Origin: Tuctoria greenei
Taxonomy: Eukaryota; Streptophyta; Magnoliopsida; Poales; Poaceae
Length of the DNA stretch: 64,000 nucleotides
NCBI GenBank assembly: GCA_036927565.1
Contig: JAYESD010000008.1
Span: 117,951,498-118,015,497, forward strand
Direction of reading: 5' to 3'
Under the pieces are notes generated by a model. It was not told where the DNA came from. It did no database searches and saw only the letters and a list, made by a program, of their open reading frames with translations. The position numbers and the translations under genes were made by a program. Positions 21,406 to 30,700 of this stretch are shown here, piece after piece. Numbering within the stretch: the stretch's first letter is position 1; every line of letters starts with the position of its first letter.

Positions 21406-21630
21406 AACCTCCGGGGCTGGCGCCGCTGGTACATCTTCATTCCCGTGGTCCGGCGCTACCACGGGTGCTTCTGGGGATGAGTCGAGGTCCAAAACATGAC
21501 AGCCAGCGTCGGGGCTACCGCAGTCTCAGCCACCTCTTGGGGCAGCGCTGGAATCAGAGCCGGAGCTTCAGCCCGCACAGCCTCAACCGGGTCTGCAGGA
21601 ACTGAAGCTTCAACCATCTTCTTAGGCACG

Positions 21631-21707
21631 CTGTGGATGAAGGACGAAGAAACTCAAAATACAGCTAACAATAAAACAACTGACTGAGGTAAAAAATCAA
21701 AAATTAC
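21631..21707 (-). other. 77-bp intron in the antisense gene of element B
   Basis: On the minus strand the exon ends CTTCCGAG|GTAATT and the next begins CATCCACAG|CGTGCC. Removing 77 bp keeps the frame (S-L-P-R joined to V-P-K-K). The same site, phase and length occur at 50328-50404 (F) and 63501-63577 (E). Confidence 0.8.
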
Positions 21708-23103
21708 CTCGGAAGGCTTCTGCACCAGTTAGCACGGAACCTCTTCTCCAGACGCTCCAGACTGGCCCTAGCCACCATTGGCGTGGTAGTCCCGAAGGTT
21801 CCCCTAGAGCTTGTTGCTGCTATCGGCGTTGCCCTGGTTGAGGCCCCCCTTGACCGGGAAGGACCTCCGGACCCAGAGCCCTCAGCTGGCCCTGGTACTG
21901 GAGTCACTTGGCCGGATCTAGCACCCCGGGAAGATGCCGCCGCTGGAGTAGATGCCACCGTTGTAGACCCCCCCCCCCTCCGGGGAGAAGGAGCCGCCAC
22001 GGAAGAAGCAGGTCTAACGGACCTTCTATCAGCATGCTTCCTCTTACGGCTCGAAGGCTGGGCCAACTCCTTGCCCTTGCCTACAACTTCGGTTCTTGGC
22101 TTCGGAGCAAGAACAAAGCCGCCTTCAGGAGCTTCGGAGATCGCCAACCCGGTGGTCGAACGCCTCTCAACGACACCAAGGTTGTCAAGCACCGACATCG
22201 CCCGTCGGAGCTCCCTGCTGAACTCTACCTCCATGTTCAGAGGGAGGAAAGCTGCTGGCAGAGCCAAGTCATCACTCTCGACGTCGATGCTGTTCTGGAA
22301 CTTCTTGAGGTGGAACTCCAAAGTTGCACCCTCCATGTTGGACTTCAAACCTGTCTCGATCCGGTCGTCGACCAGCATAATGTTGAGGGCCCAAGCCATC
22401 TTCTCCCTCCTCTTCAGCGGAGCCCAACTGTTGGTCAGGAAGTTGCAAAACACCGCCTAAGGAGTCACCCCTCCTTCTACGCACAGGCGAATCCTGGTCA
22501 GAGCAGGGTTGAAGGTGTCTGACAACACCGGAGCTTCACTACAAACTGCAGTGTCAATGTTGGGGAGGCCCTCCGGTAGCTCCAGCTTCTCGTGCTCCTC
22601 CACCCTGATGACAATCCAATCCTTCTTCCAATCGTCTCACTTCCCAGAAGGGAACGACCGCAAGTACTTGTACGGGCACTTCTTGCGCTTCACAAAATAG
22701 TAGAGCCAAGGTACTCGTCACTCCTACAAGTGGTTTGGACAGTGAAGAAGGTGCGGAAGAGCTCAATGCAGGGGGGAATGCCCACCCACATCTCGCAGAA
22801 GTGGACAAAGATTGACACCGAGAGAATGGAGTGGGGGCCAAGGTGGTACAGCTGCAGACCATAGAAGTCTAGCGGCATCAAGAAGAAAGAGGAGAAAGGT
22901 GGGATCAGCCCCACCATGGCGTACGCGGAGAAGTACACCATGTCACCGACGTGTTCCTTCTCGAACGGAAGCTTGCTGGCGCAGACCACGTGGTTGAAGA
23001 AGTCAGGGGACCATCCCATGAGGGCCCATACCTTCTTCAAATCATCATCGGTCTTCAGTCGGCTCTGGCGGAGACCCAACTCCATCGCAGCACAGCGAGG
23101 CAA

Positions 23104-23600
23104 GAGAGGAAAAGCAAGTGAAAGTTTGGAAAGTTTGAGTGCAAGTTCGAATGAAAGGCGTAAAGAACCCCAAACGATGTGTGCTTTCCTTCTTAAGTAA
23201 GCCTCCGCAACGCTTGGATGGAAACCGCAGGGGAACCGATGATACCAGTCAAAAACATCACCCCGCCAGTGACAAGGGGGCCTGGGGCCACCCCGACGAT
23301 CAAGTCGAGGTTCTTACCCCAGGCGAATGGTTGTCATCATGAAAGGCAGGAAACCCGAAGGCGGCGGCCTGACAGGGCGCGCGAAACCGATACGGTTTTC
23401 GTATCGGGAACCGGCGACCTTCAATTGCGTGAGATCCGCACGCTAAGATCTCACCTGCCGCCTCCTGGATATGCCACGTGACAGAGGTTTAACTGCGAAC
23501 TATTGCAAACGGCACGTCCAAAGATCCTTGAAGACATGGCACAAATACCAAAGAATGGACACACCTCTGGCAGAATGACTTCAACCAAAAGGTCTCTCCT
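23104..23600 (-). promoter_or_regulatory. Upstream region of the antisense gene in B, with two conserved hairpins
   Basis: This stretch between the antisense ATG and the polypurine tract is noncoding. It has a perfect hairpin CCGATACG-GTTTT-CGTATCGG (23387-23407) and a second inverted pair GTGAGATC...GATCTCAC (23429-23454). Both recur in F (near 52087 and 52128) and E (near 61795 and 61755). The position suggests antisense promoter or leader DNA, but no clear TATA box is seen. Confidence 0.5.
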
Positions 23601-23622
23601 GGAGGTGGGCCCAGGGGGCCAC
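23601..23622 (+). other. Polypurine tract region of element B
   Basis: GGAGGTGGGCCCAGGGGGCC immediately precedes the 3' LTR start TGTCAG at 23623. F has GAGGTGGGCCCAAGGGGCC at the same place. Plus-strand DNA priming would occur here. Confidence 0.6.
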
Positions 23623-24502
23623 TGTCAGTACCTTACGTATCGGATACCTCTTGGGATTGTAAAGATCACAAGGAAACTCCATCTACCAGATTTGAAGACC
23701 TCTGAAGGCCCCACATGTCAGGCATAACCGGACCTGCTTCCCCGACATGGTTAGTCCCAGGGCCGCCACGTGTATCATAAGGCCAGAGCTATCACCCACA
23801 CATGGGAAAGCTCCAGACGTAATACCAATACAACACCCCCGAACCTAACCCCAAACTGAGGGAAGCTCCGGTACTGACATGTGTCCAACAACACTGGAAC
23901 TACCCGTCCACGACGGTAAGATCTAGAGCTTCCATGTGGCAACCGTCAGACCTTCAACTTCAACAATCAGACTGGTGGACCCCCAACAACTCCGGACCTT
24001 CAAGGAACAATCAAAGACTTCAAGACCCAATTAAGTGTCACTAATGCCATATTAATGACACACGATCGGATGGCCCTTAATACTGGTAACAGCACTGTTA
24101 AGACCTTTACCAGGCTATTAAAGGTAATTGACCTCATTAATGGTGTATCAAGCATGTGTAACCGCCGGGGCCACATGTCGGGCCAGGCTAACAGTGTAAC
24201 GACCAGTCCTTGTACTATAAAAGGACTGGTCGACGATACATAAGGGACGGTTCCAGACTACTACTGAACTCCCTGAGCTAGACGAGCTTCTTCTTCTGGA
24301 GCTTCTTCTAGACTCACACGCTTAATACAACACCAACACATCCCGTGGAGTAGGGTATTACGCTCAGGCGGCCCGAACCACGTAAATCTCTGTGTACACT
24401 TGTCTTTCACCTTCTTGAATCTCTGCGTGCCCATTATCGAACTACAACTTCTTGATCTACCAAAGGTAGTGTCGATAGATCTGCCGGATCCAAACACCGA
24501 CA
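23623..24502 (+). repeat. 3' LTR of element B (880 bp)
   Basis: Begins TGTCAGTACC, ends CAAACACCGACA, followed by the ATTGA duplication. It contains repeated CACGTG-like cores near 23768 and 23877, the near-palindrome GTGTCACTAATGCCATATTAATGACAC region (24035-24061), and a TATAAAAG box at 24216-24223 inside the perfect inverted pair GACCAGTCCTT / AAGGACTGGTC (24201-24211 and 24221-24231). GTATTACGCTCAGGCGGCC downstream is invariant among all LTR copies in the window. Confidence 0.92.
24201..24231 (+). promoter_or_regulatory. TATA box within an 11-bp inverted repeat
   Basis: GACCAGTCCTT, a 9-base spacer GTACTATAA, then AAGGACTGGTC, with TATAAAAG straddling spacer and right arm. It is the presumed LTR promoter. 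The same arrangement is found at 34935-34960 (C), 52901-52930 (F 3' LTR) and, reversed, at about 61001-61030 (E). Confidence 0.7.
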
Positions 24503-24579
24503 ATTGACGTTCTTTAAATTGACAAATGTCGAAGGAGGAATGGATAACCTACATTGGTCACTAACACAAATTGTCTAAC

Positions 24580-25019
24580 CTTGATAAGTAGATTATAGCA
24601 ATCATTTTCAACATCGGGCGCATTTGGTTGATGCAGCAAACGCTGAACTTCAAGTAGTACAGTTTTCATTGTAAAACCAGTGCACCACCCCTATGAAATA
24701 TCAATTTAAGCAACATAAGAAAACATTTCAAATAAGTTCAGTAACAATTACTAATTATATGAGCAAAATAGGTCTAGCTTACAGTCTGTTGATCAAGAAT
24801 CCCAATGCAGAGTGATCCTGAGCGATGGACATTTGGGTGGAAGAAACCATTTGTAAAGGCGCATCTTGGAGGCAACAATGGATAGTCCTCTGAGAAGGAG
24901 ATAGTTAGGGGGTAGTAACCACCTTCCCAGTTAGTCTACAAAATAAATTCATTAATAGGAGGATGATGGTTAAAATCATATTGTGCTTGTTCTTCGTGAC
25001 TTACCCCTTCTTTATCGGA
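24580..25019 (-). pseudogene. SCE1: Captured UBC9/SCE1-like SUMO-conjugating enzyme fragment (two exons plus an exon stub)
   Basis: Minus strand. A stub near 25019-25005 reads DKEG then a GTAAGT donor. Exon 24935-24783 reads TN, WEGGYYPLTISFSEDYP, LLPPRCAFTN, GFFHPNVHRSGSLCIGIL and DQQT. Exon 24690-24580 reads GWCTGFTMKTVLL then EVQRLLHQPNAPDVENDCY and NLLIK, followed by a GTTAGA donor. These match UBC9 (the single SUMO E2), whose pattern is KQGT-DWEGGYFPL-FPPGFFHPNVYPSGTVCLSIL-GWRPAITVKQIL, including the active-site Cys in SGSLC. Introns with proper GT/AG edges are retained, so genomic DNA was captured. Upstream of DKEG the similarity stops at a poly-C/G run (25018-25031), which is a likely capture junction. 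Substitutions and lack of a 5' part make it a pseudogene fragment. Confidence 0.9.
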
Positions 25020-25031
25020 GGGGGGGGGGGA

Positions 25032-25531
25032 GAGGTAGGAGGAGTAGGATTTAGGTTTTCTTTTGTGGTTTTTTAGTTGATGTTTTTCTTTTCTTGTATC
25101 TTGTACTTCTTTCTTGTGTTTTGTAATATATTTGTTATATGTGATCAATTGTGTGAATGATTGAATGTGTTATCTGTGTTTATCTGTGTGATGAATATTT
25201 TGTGTGTTCAACTGTGAATGAATGTGGTCATCGTTCAGAGTCATGTTCATGTATGTCTGTAAGCGAAGAAAAAGGAGACGTGCTTTCAGGAAAGACGTCT
25301 CATTTCACTAGCTTATAGGAGACACACTGTGCTAAAAGTGCATCTCCCGTTTGTCCAGAGAGTAGGCCCGTCTCGGATCCATACTTAACTGAGACGGACT
25401 GTAATGTAACGCGTCTCCTTGAACATTCAACCGAGTCATATCTGATCCTCGCTAAAGTGGGTTCGTCTCGCTTAAGCTTATGAGAGACGACCACCTTTGA
25501 GCATGTCACCCATCTTTATCTCCTATTTGGG
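25032..25531. repeat. CACTA right subterminal region
   Basis: 25032-25250 is a T-rich low-complexity segment with no gene. From 25270 to 25510 GAGACG/CGTCTC motifs recur on both strands (near 25276, 25295, 25318, 25370, 25392, 25421, 25466, 25483), mirroring the left subterminal array. Confidence 0.72.
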
Positions 25532-25544
25532 TTCTTACGTAGTG
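25532..25544 (-). repeat. CACTA right terminal inverted repeat
   Basis: TTCTTACGTAGTG, exact reverse complement of 8461-8473, followed by the GTG duplication (25545-25547). Confidence 0.95.
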
Positions 25545-25547
25545 GTG

Positions 25548-26010
25548 CATAATGGACAAAAGTATTTATTTACCCACCCTCGACATTGAAGCCTTGCAGC
25601 TGTCCAAATTCTGTCTTATAAGAGCAGCCATAAAAATAGTTTGCATGGCATGGGCGCCCAGATTCTCCATACTGTCGCTGGGAAGTAAGACAGTATCCTA
25701 CCCTCGAATTGTAGTTTGTATGCACTTTTTGCTGAATACTCCCCCGTGATCGACCTGGTCCATTCGATTTGGTCACTTCGCTCTTCCATCGGGTCAAAAT
25801 AGGCTTGTTGGATCATATCCCAGAGCTGAACATACTCATGAATCAAAGGAACACTAAGACTTTGTCTAATGTCCTGTATCCACTTCTGTTGGTGAATTGC
25901 ATCCACCACTGTCCGGTTTTTCCTCTTACTATGCTTGAAAAGAGCTGGGAACATAGCCGCTGGAGAATGGCCGTCGAGCCAGCTTGAATCTAAAACCCTA
26001 GCAGTTTTCC
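25548..26010 (-). pseudogene. LINE ORF2 C-terminal region, upstream part
   Basis: On the minus strand: SSWLDGHSPAAMFPALFKHS, RKNRTVVDAIHQQKWIQDIR, IHEYVQLWDMIQQAYFDPME, then EYSAKSAYKLQFEGR, WAPMPCKLFLWLLL, a stop, DRIWTAARLQCRGW and YFCPLC. This is the end of the RT-associated region and the first half (C-x2-C) of the zf-RVT domain. It continues at 8460 across the CACTA insertion with a one-base deletion. The 5' side becomes unrecognisable near 26010, where the LINE appears truncated. Confidence 0.8.
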
Positions 26011-26548
26011 ATTGTCGACGGACACCCTCGTGGCAGCAGCAAACAGGGCATTGTCGACATCCTCAACTGGCAAATCAGTCACACCGCGCTATTGGTGAGT
26101 GCCCCCACGCTCACGGGGTCGGGGCACTGACACTGGCTCAGCTCCATGTCGAGGGGGGCTGCCAGCCTACCCACACTTAGCAGCTCCGCCCGCGCCATTG
26201 TCATCACCGACAATGGCGGCAGCTCATGCGACGGCTCGCGGCTGTGCTAATTGGCGGCAGCGTGGGCGTACGGGTGCAGGCGTGAGATCGCCACAGAAGA
26301 GGCAGCAGTGTGAAGGAAGGGACGCGTGATGGATTACTTATAACACATGTGTCCGGCTGCGATTCTGAGTTCACAGTTATTTCTCTTTTTCATCGGAAAA
26401 AGTTCACAGTTATTTCTTGATCGACTTTTTAGAAGAAAAAAAAGTGACTTGGAAAATAAACGAGATTTAAGCTGCATGTTTGTCTGGGATTTTTAGTTAT
26501 TTTTTGTTAATAAGCTGATTATAAGCGGAAATAAACAAGAAATTAAAA
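26011..26548. other. Spacer without recognised genes
   Basis: The first 320 bp are GC-rich (a plus-strand frame at 26099-26329 has arginine/alanine-rich random composition). The rest is AT-rich. I find no domain, repeat or terminus in it. Confidence 0.4.
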
Positions 26549-26611
26549 TACTCTCTCTTCCTCCTCATTCATTTGACGTCGAGAACTAAAATTAGTTGGA
26601 TGGAGGGAGTA
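26549..26611. repeat. Possible Stowaway-type MITE remnant
   Basis: TACTCTCTCTTCCTCCTC at the left and GGATGGAGGGAGTA at the right resemble the CTCCCTCCGTCC ends of Stowaway MITEs with a TA duplication. Only about 60 bp remain, so it would be a deletion derivative. Confidence 0.35.
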
Positions 26612-26789
26612 TGCAATTAAGTATTTCCATTGTTCTTATGCGGTATAGTAATTTAATATCCTTTTCTGACTATATTTAGAGCATGTGTTGTTGGTTTGAT
26701 CTGCAATCGTCAGCTCATATATATACCATCTGATTTTAAAAATAATATACTGCTATTTCACCTATTTATTGAACGACTACCGTGTTTCT

Positions 26790-27040
26790 TTTACGAGAAC
26801 AACTGCTGTGTAATCTTGACTCTTGTGCAAGCATGCAATCCGCGAATCTCAGCCATTCGACGGACATCCAAAGGTGGCCGACATTTTACACATAAATCTT
26901 TCCACATGTCTGTGTAAAGTGAATGATCTATGGGCAAAATGGTAACCACCTTTAGATGTTCATCCAATGGCTGAGATTTACGGATTACACGCTTGCACAG
27001 AAGTTCAGATTGCATAACAGTCGTTGCCTTCTTTTACACA
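26790..27040. repeat. Foldback (MITE-like) element
   Basis: A long imperfect inverted repeat. The left arm (about 26798-26885) includes GCAAGCATGCAATCCG, AATCTCAGCCATTCGACGG and CCAAAGGTGG. The right arm (about 26938-27030) is its reverse complement, with CCACCTTTAGATG, CCAATGGCTGAGATTTACGG and ATTACACGCTTGCACAG. Arms are about 80-90 bp with a short AT-rich centre. No target duplication was identified, so the superfamily is unassigned. Confidence 0.6.
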
Positions 27041-27313
27041 CAGGATACCACAGAGATTTAATTAAGCTGTCAATTAATAGGACCGACTTCCATTATGTGC
27101 TGTTCTATATCTCTCTCTTGTCCTAAAGTTTTCATTTTTTTTATACAGCAGTATTTCTCGAAAATAAACATGCACATGCAAGCAGAAGCAGGTTTGCATC
27201 AAAACTCCGAATAACTATTTTTTAGGTTATTTTTTTTTTGTAAAAGCCCTGTGAGGCAATATATTAAGCCAGGACAAAACCAGTTAGTTTGTGAATTCCA
27301 AAAGCAAAAGAAA
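27041..27313. other. Spacer, possible short LINE 3' tail
   Basis: AT-rich, no genes. At 27225-27300 the minus strand reads CTGGCTTAATATATTGCC...GGGCTTTTAC followed by a run of A, the look of a short LINE 3' end with its poly-A tail. Evidence is weak. Confidence 0.3.
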
Positions 27314-27793
27314 CACTACAGAAAAATGGAGAATTTACAACAGCTAAGCTTATTTATGACGGTCACAAACAGGCCGTTGTAGATTAATTAATTTACGCCA
27401 GTCCCATACAGACGTTGTAAATTAGTCCTTATTCAGAAAGGTTAGCCTGGGCAATCGTAAATAAAATAATATTATCGAAACGGGTTGTCGTACTTTTGCC
27501 AACCGTTGTAAATTAGGGGGTTATACGTGGCCCGACACAGCCCGTCTCTCTCACACACAAGGCACACTCGCGCGCTCGAGCCATCCATCGCCGTCGCGCG
27601 CTGTCATCGTCGTTGTCGAGAACGCCTCTGTCCCTCTCCCTCATCCCCCCCCGGCGCTGCCTCCCTTTTTCTCTCTCCTCTTCGCGCTCTCCTCTCTCTG
27701 CCTCCCCCAGTGCTCCCCCTCTCTCTCCCTCCCCGTATGCTGCCGCCTCTCGTCGTTGTCGTCTGCCGATGTTGCCGCCCCCATCGCCATCCC
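27314..27793 (+). mobile_element. Left end of a second CACTA transposon
   Basis: CACTACAGAAAAA begins at 27314, a typical CACTA terminus. Subterminal copies of CCGTTGTA(A/G)ATTA recur near 27371, 27412 and 27502. From 27540 a CT-rich, GC-rich leader-like segment follows. The sequence is interrupted at 27794 by a long LTR and probably resumes at 33203. The matching right end was not found and is presumably beyond the element nest at 34352. Confidence 0.55.
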
Positions 27794-30700
27794 TGTCACA
27801 AACCCGAATTTTCACTAAATGTAAAAATCATTCAAAATTAAAAATTTTGAACACACCTCGAACAAACATGAACCGTCAAGAGAAAATAAAAAATGGGTAT
27901 ATAAATACGAACACATGCACATTTAAATACGAATCAAACTATAAAATAGATCTGAGCAAAACAAAAATAAATATAAAAGTATAGGTGAGCTCAGCACCAA
28001 TCAAGATAAGAAAATAAAGGAGAACAGACTATTGATTAAATGTGTAAACTCTTAAGTTGACCCAAAGCCTTAAACAAAAAGTAATTAAATATGAACCCAA
28101 CTCCAACTACAAACTTAAGGTACAATGGTTAAGATAAAATCGACTAAATAAACGAAGTTACACATATATGTAAACTCGTACGTGTCAACTAATGAATCAA
28201 TGGATTCAAATAAAATAAGCTTTTGAAAGTCTAATACCATATTTGCTTATAGACAAAATTCAAATAAAAAGCCTACCTAAGGGCATAGTGAAAATCCACC
28301 CAGATCTATGTTTAAACAAATAATATGTATGATGGCATATGAATATACATGCATAATGAAGTGCATATAATAAATGATTTCCATAAATAAATTGAGAGTA
28401 TAAAACAACCCAAAATACGATAAAGGAATTAATAAATCAAATAGCTAATATATTATGGGAGCACAAATTAAATGTGAATTAATTAGTATAAACCCAATTC
28501 AAATTCGAATCAAAGATCAAATCAGAATTCAAATTCAAACTCAAATGGAATAAAAAATGTAATCAAAAGGGAAATAAAAATAAATGGGCGCAACCCAATT
28601 TCCTTCCACCCGGGCATCCCATTTTCTTCCATCCTCCCCTTTCTCTCTTGTGGCCCAGTCCCTCCTTCCTTACACGCATGTGCGCAGCCCAGCCTAGCCC
28701 AGGGCGAACCGCCTCCGTCCCTTCCTTTGTTCCCGATTGAAGGCGACAAGGGCTCCGGCTTGGACACCACTGAGGTGCCGCCTGCCCTGCGCCGCGCCAG
28801 CCCGCACCACCTCGCCGCCATCATCATGCTGCCGCCCCGCTCGGCCAACCCCGCGCAATGACTTTGACAAACGCTACGTCTCTCTAGCACACGCTGCTGC
28901 TTTTCACCGTGAGTCCCACCGATGCAACGTGACTTCTGCCCATCCTCTCTGCTTTTATACATGCTGTTGTGCCGCGCCACCCCGACGCAAGCTAGACGAC
29001 GCCTTGTCGTAGCACGGGCGCCATGGAACTGCCATGTCAAATCGCCACCTTTTTTTCTCTACCCTTGCTAAACCGTCTTTGGCACACCACCTCTCGGCCA
29101 CGGCCTCACCGAGGCTATAAAGCAGACGCCCATCCCTTCTCTCGCATGCAACACCTTCACCCTCCTTCCCTCCACCCATTCGAGCACCAAGCCGTACTGA
29201 CCGAGCCTCTGTTGCCCCCAATTCCATTCAACCCCTACTTCTTCCCAACATCGGTCGTTGCCGATTCTGCCACCGGCAAGCCTCCACCTGCCTCCATGAT
29301 CACGCACCAACTCGCCAAACAATCGTGTGCCTGCTGGAGCAAGAAGTTGGACCAAAGGAGCCATTTGTGCTCCAAATTGCTTATTTCTTCTTTTCTTCCC
29401 CAAGTCCGATCTCGCCGTCGCCCCACGCCGATGAGCACTCCTCATTCGATTCTTTTCTTTTGTAGCATATCTAGGCTCCCCTCTATCCCTTACATGTCTT
29501 ACTCCGTGCTAAGAATCACCGTAGCAAGCTATCGCCATGGAACCATAGGGTTGCAGCCGCCCCTTGCCGCCCTTCCTCGTCACCGGCCATTGCGGGGTAC
29601 CCCCTGGCCCGGTTGAGGCGACAAACACTTTACCAAACCCTAGGAAACACCCCAATGCATTAGTTCGTGAAAACTCGAGTGCACAGGTGGATTGCCGGCG
29701 CAACGCCATGCGCGACCGTCACAGCCCGGTGCCGACCGCCGTTGACATAGCTCCAGCCTGGTCACGCTCACCGCAGCTTCCCCACACCCGTGAAAACGCG
29801 CCTGACATCTTGGTTGGAAAGTAAAACCGGTGCCTGCATGTAGTAGTTCCATCGCAGACCGCAGCCTTGCCTAACTTCGGCGAGCCGTTCCCGCTGATGT
29901 GGCAACCTCCTTGCCGTGGGACCACCATTAACATGATCAGCATGCAGTACAGACCCCGGGCACGTATCCCTCTGCTCCCTACGAGGACAACGGCTGAGCT
30001 CCAGCTAAACACCGGCAGATCTCCAGAAGGCTGTCGCGGCATTCCTAGTTCGACCGCCATGGCGCCTACGTGGCATGCACGTGGTGCATGCGTTGCGGCC
30101 AGCTAGGTGCCATCTCAGCACCAGTTGGCCATGTGCACACCTGAGCTGACCCCTCCAGTGGACTCGGCTCAAGAAGACATAACACCCATCACATGTAGAC
30201 TGGGTCCACGGTCCACCACCCAGTGCACCGCAGAGCCACTGTAACAATAGTCCCACTTGCCATCCCTTGTAAACCCGATGAAGTGCTAGACACACACGCA
30301 GATACACACAACCAAAACAAACACCACTAGTCAGCCTTTGTATGCGCCAGGAGTTGTTAGATCCGCAAGAAAACTGTGCACGAAGCTTATAAAATGCATT
30401 TTCAAGTGACCAAAAAATCCCCAGAAATTTCTCAAAAATAGTATTTGATTTTAAGACATTAAAGCAGTGAATAATTTCCTAGAAAAATTACGAAAATAGG
30501 TAGAATATCTATAACTTTCAATGAATCATTTAATTAGCTAAGGAAATAGAGAAAATCCATGATTAGCCCCCAAAATTGATAACCCCTTCAGAAATGATTA
30601 TCTAGAAATCCCCAAATAAATTATTTGACACCTAGAATATAATTTATGTGATTTTTGGCTAAAATAGAGTTTGAGATAGTGAATTAATTAACATCCTCAT

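Larger units (their letters stand above)
19564..23103 (-). pseudogene. Antisense gene of element B (PF04195-type N-terminus, coiled-coil C-terminus, one intron)
   Basis: On the strand opposite gag-pol. Exon 1 (23103-21708) begins MPRCAAMELGLRQ and holds the 'putative gypsy type transposon' domain: FFNHVVCASKLPFEKEHVGD, AMVGLIPPFSSFF, FYGLQLYHLGPHSILSVSI and MWVGIPPCIELFRTFFTV. A basic/Ser/Pro tail ends at GSLPR-type residues. A 77-bp intron (21707-21631, GT...AG) follows. Exon 2 has a tandem 10-residue Glu/Pro/Val/Ala repeat (21040-21405), MEAQGTTLVEWDPIFVAEDP, then a long charged heptad-rich coiled coil (20290-19900) and AQKAAQFFHRI at the 3' end. Exon 1 is interrupted by indels between 22454 and 22690. 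Function unknown. The Pfam name implies transposase but no catalytic motif is visible. Confidence 0.8.
11066..24502 (+). mobile_element. Ty3-gypsy element B with antisense gene and a palindromic 5' end
   Basis: A 13.4-kb LTR retrotransposon inserted in the CACTA, flanked by a perfect 5-bp duplication ATTGA (11061-11065 and 24503-24507). Gypsy order: gag, PR, RT, RNase H, integrase, then an antisense gene on the minus strand, then the 3' LTR (23623-24502). The 5' end is abnormal: an inverted LTR segment (11066-11709) fused to the 3' part of a direct LTR (11702-12246). Terminal bases are still TGTCGG...CCGACA. Many stops and frameshifts show it is dead. Elements C, E and F belong to the same family by shared gag, pol, LTR and antisense-gene sequence. 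Confidence 0.92.
8461..25544. mobile_element. CACTA (En/Spm) transposon carrying two host-gene fragments, interrupted by a gypsy element
   Basis: Both ends are visible. CACTACGTAAGAA (8461-8473) is the exact reverse complement of TTCTTACGTAGTG (25532-25544), and a 3-bp GTG duplication flanks them (8458-8460 and 25545-25547), as CACTA transposases produce. Removing the segment restores a continuous LINE zf-RVT reading, which independently proves the insertion. Subterminal repeats built on GAGACG/CGTCTC occur within about 400 bp of both ends. Without the later 13.4-kb gypsy insertion the element is about 3.6 kb. No TNP2 or TNPA transposase sequence was found, so it was non-autonomous. Inside lie exon-intron fragments of an Argonaute gene and a UBC9-like gene, both on the minus strand (Pack-CACTA type). 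Confidence 0.93.

Noticed and set aside
22690..23103. Reading the PF04195 domain as a true transposase
   Set aside because: The Pfam name says putative gypsy type transposon, but no catalytic triad is visible and the gene sits inside a retrotransposon. I describe it as unknown function.
28522..30307. Several open frames in the GC-rich block, including a 197-codon plus frame and a 172-codon minus frame
   Set aside because: They lie downstream of a TATA box within a probable long LTR and show leader-like composition with no recognisable domain. No splice pattern or conserved motif supports a gene.
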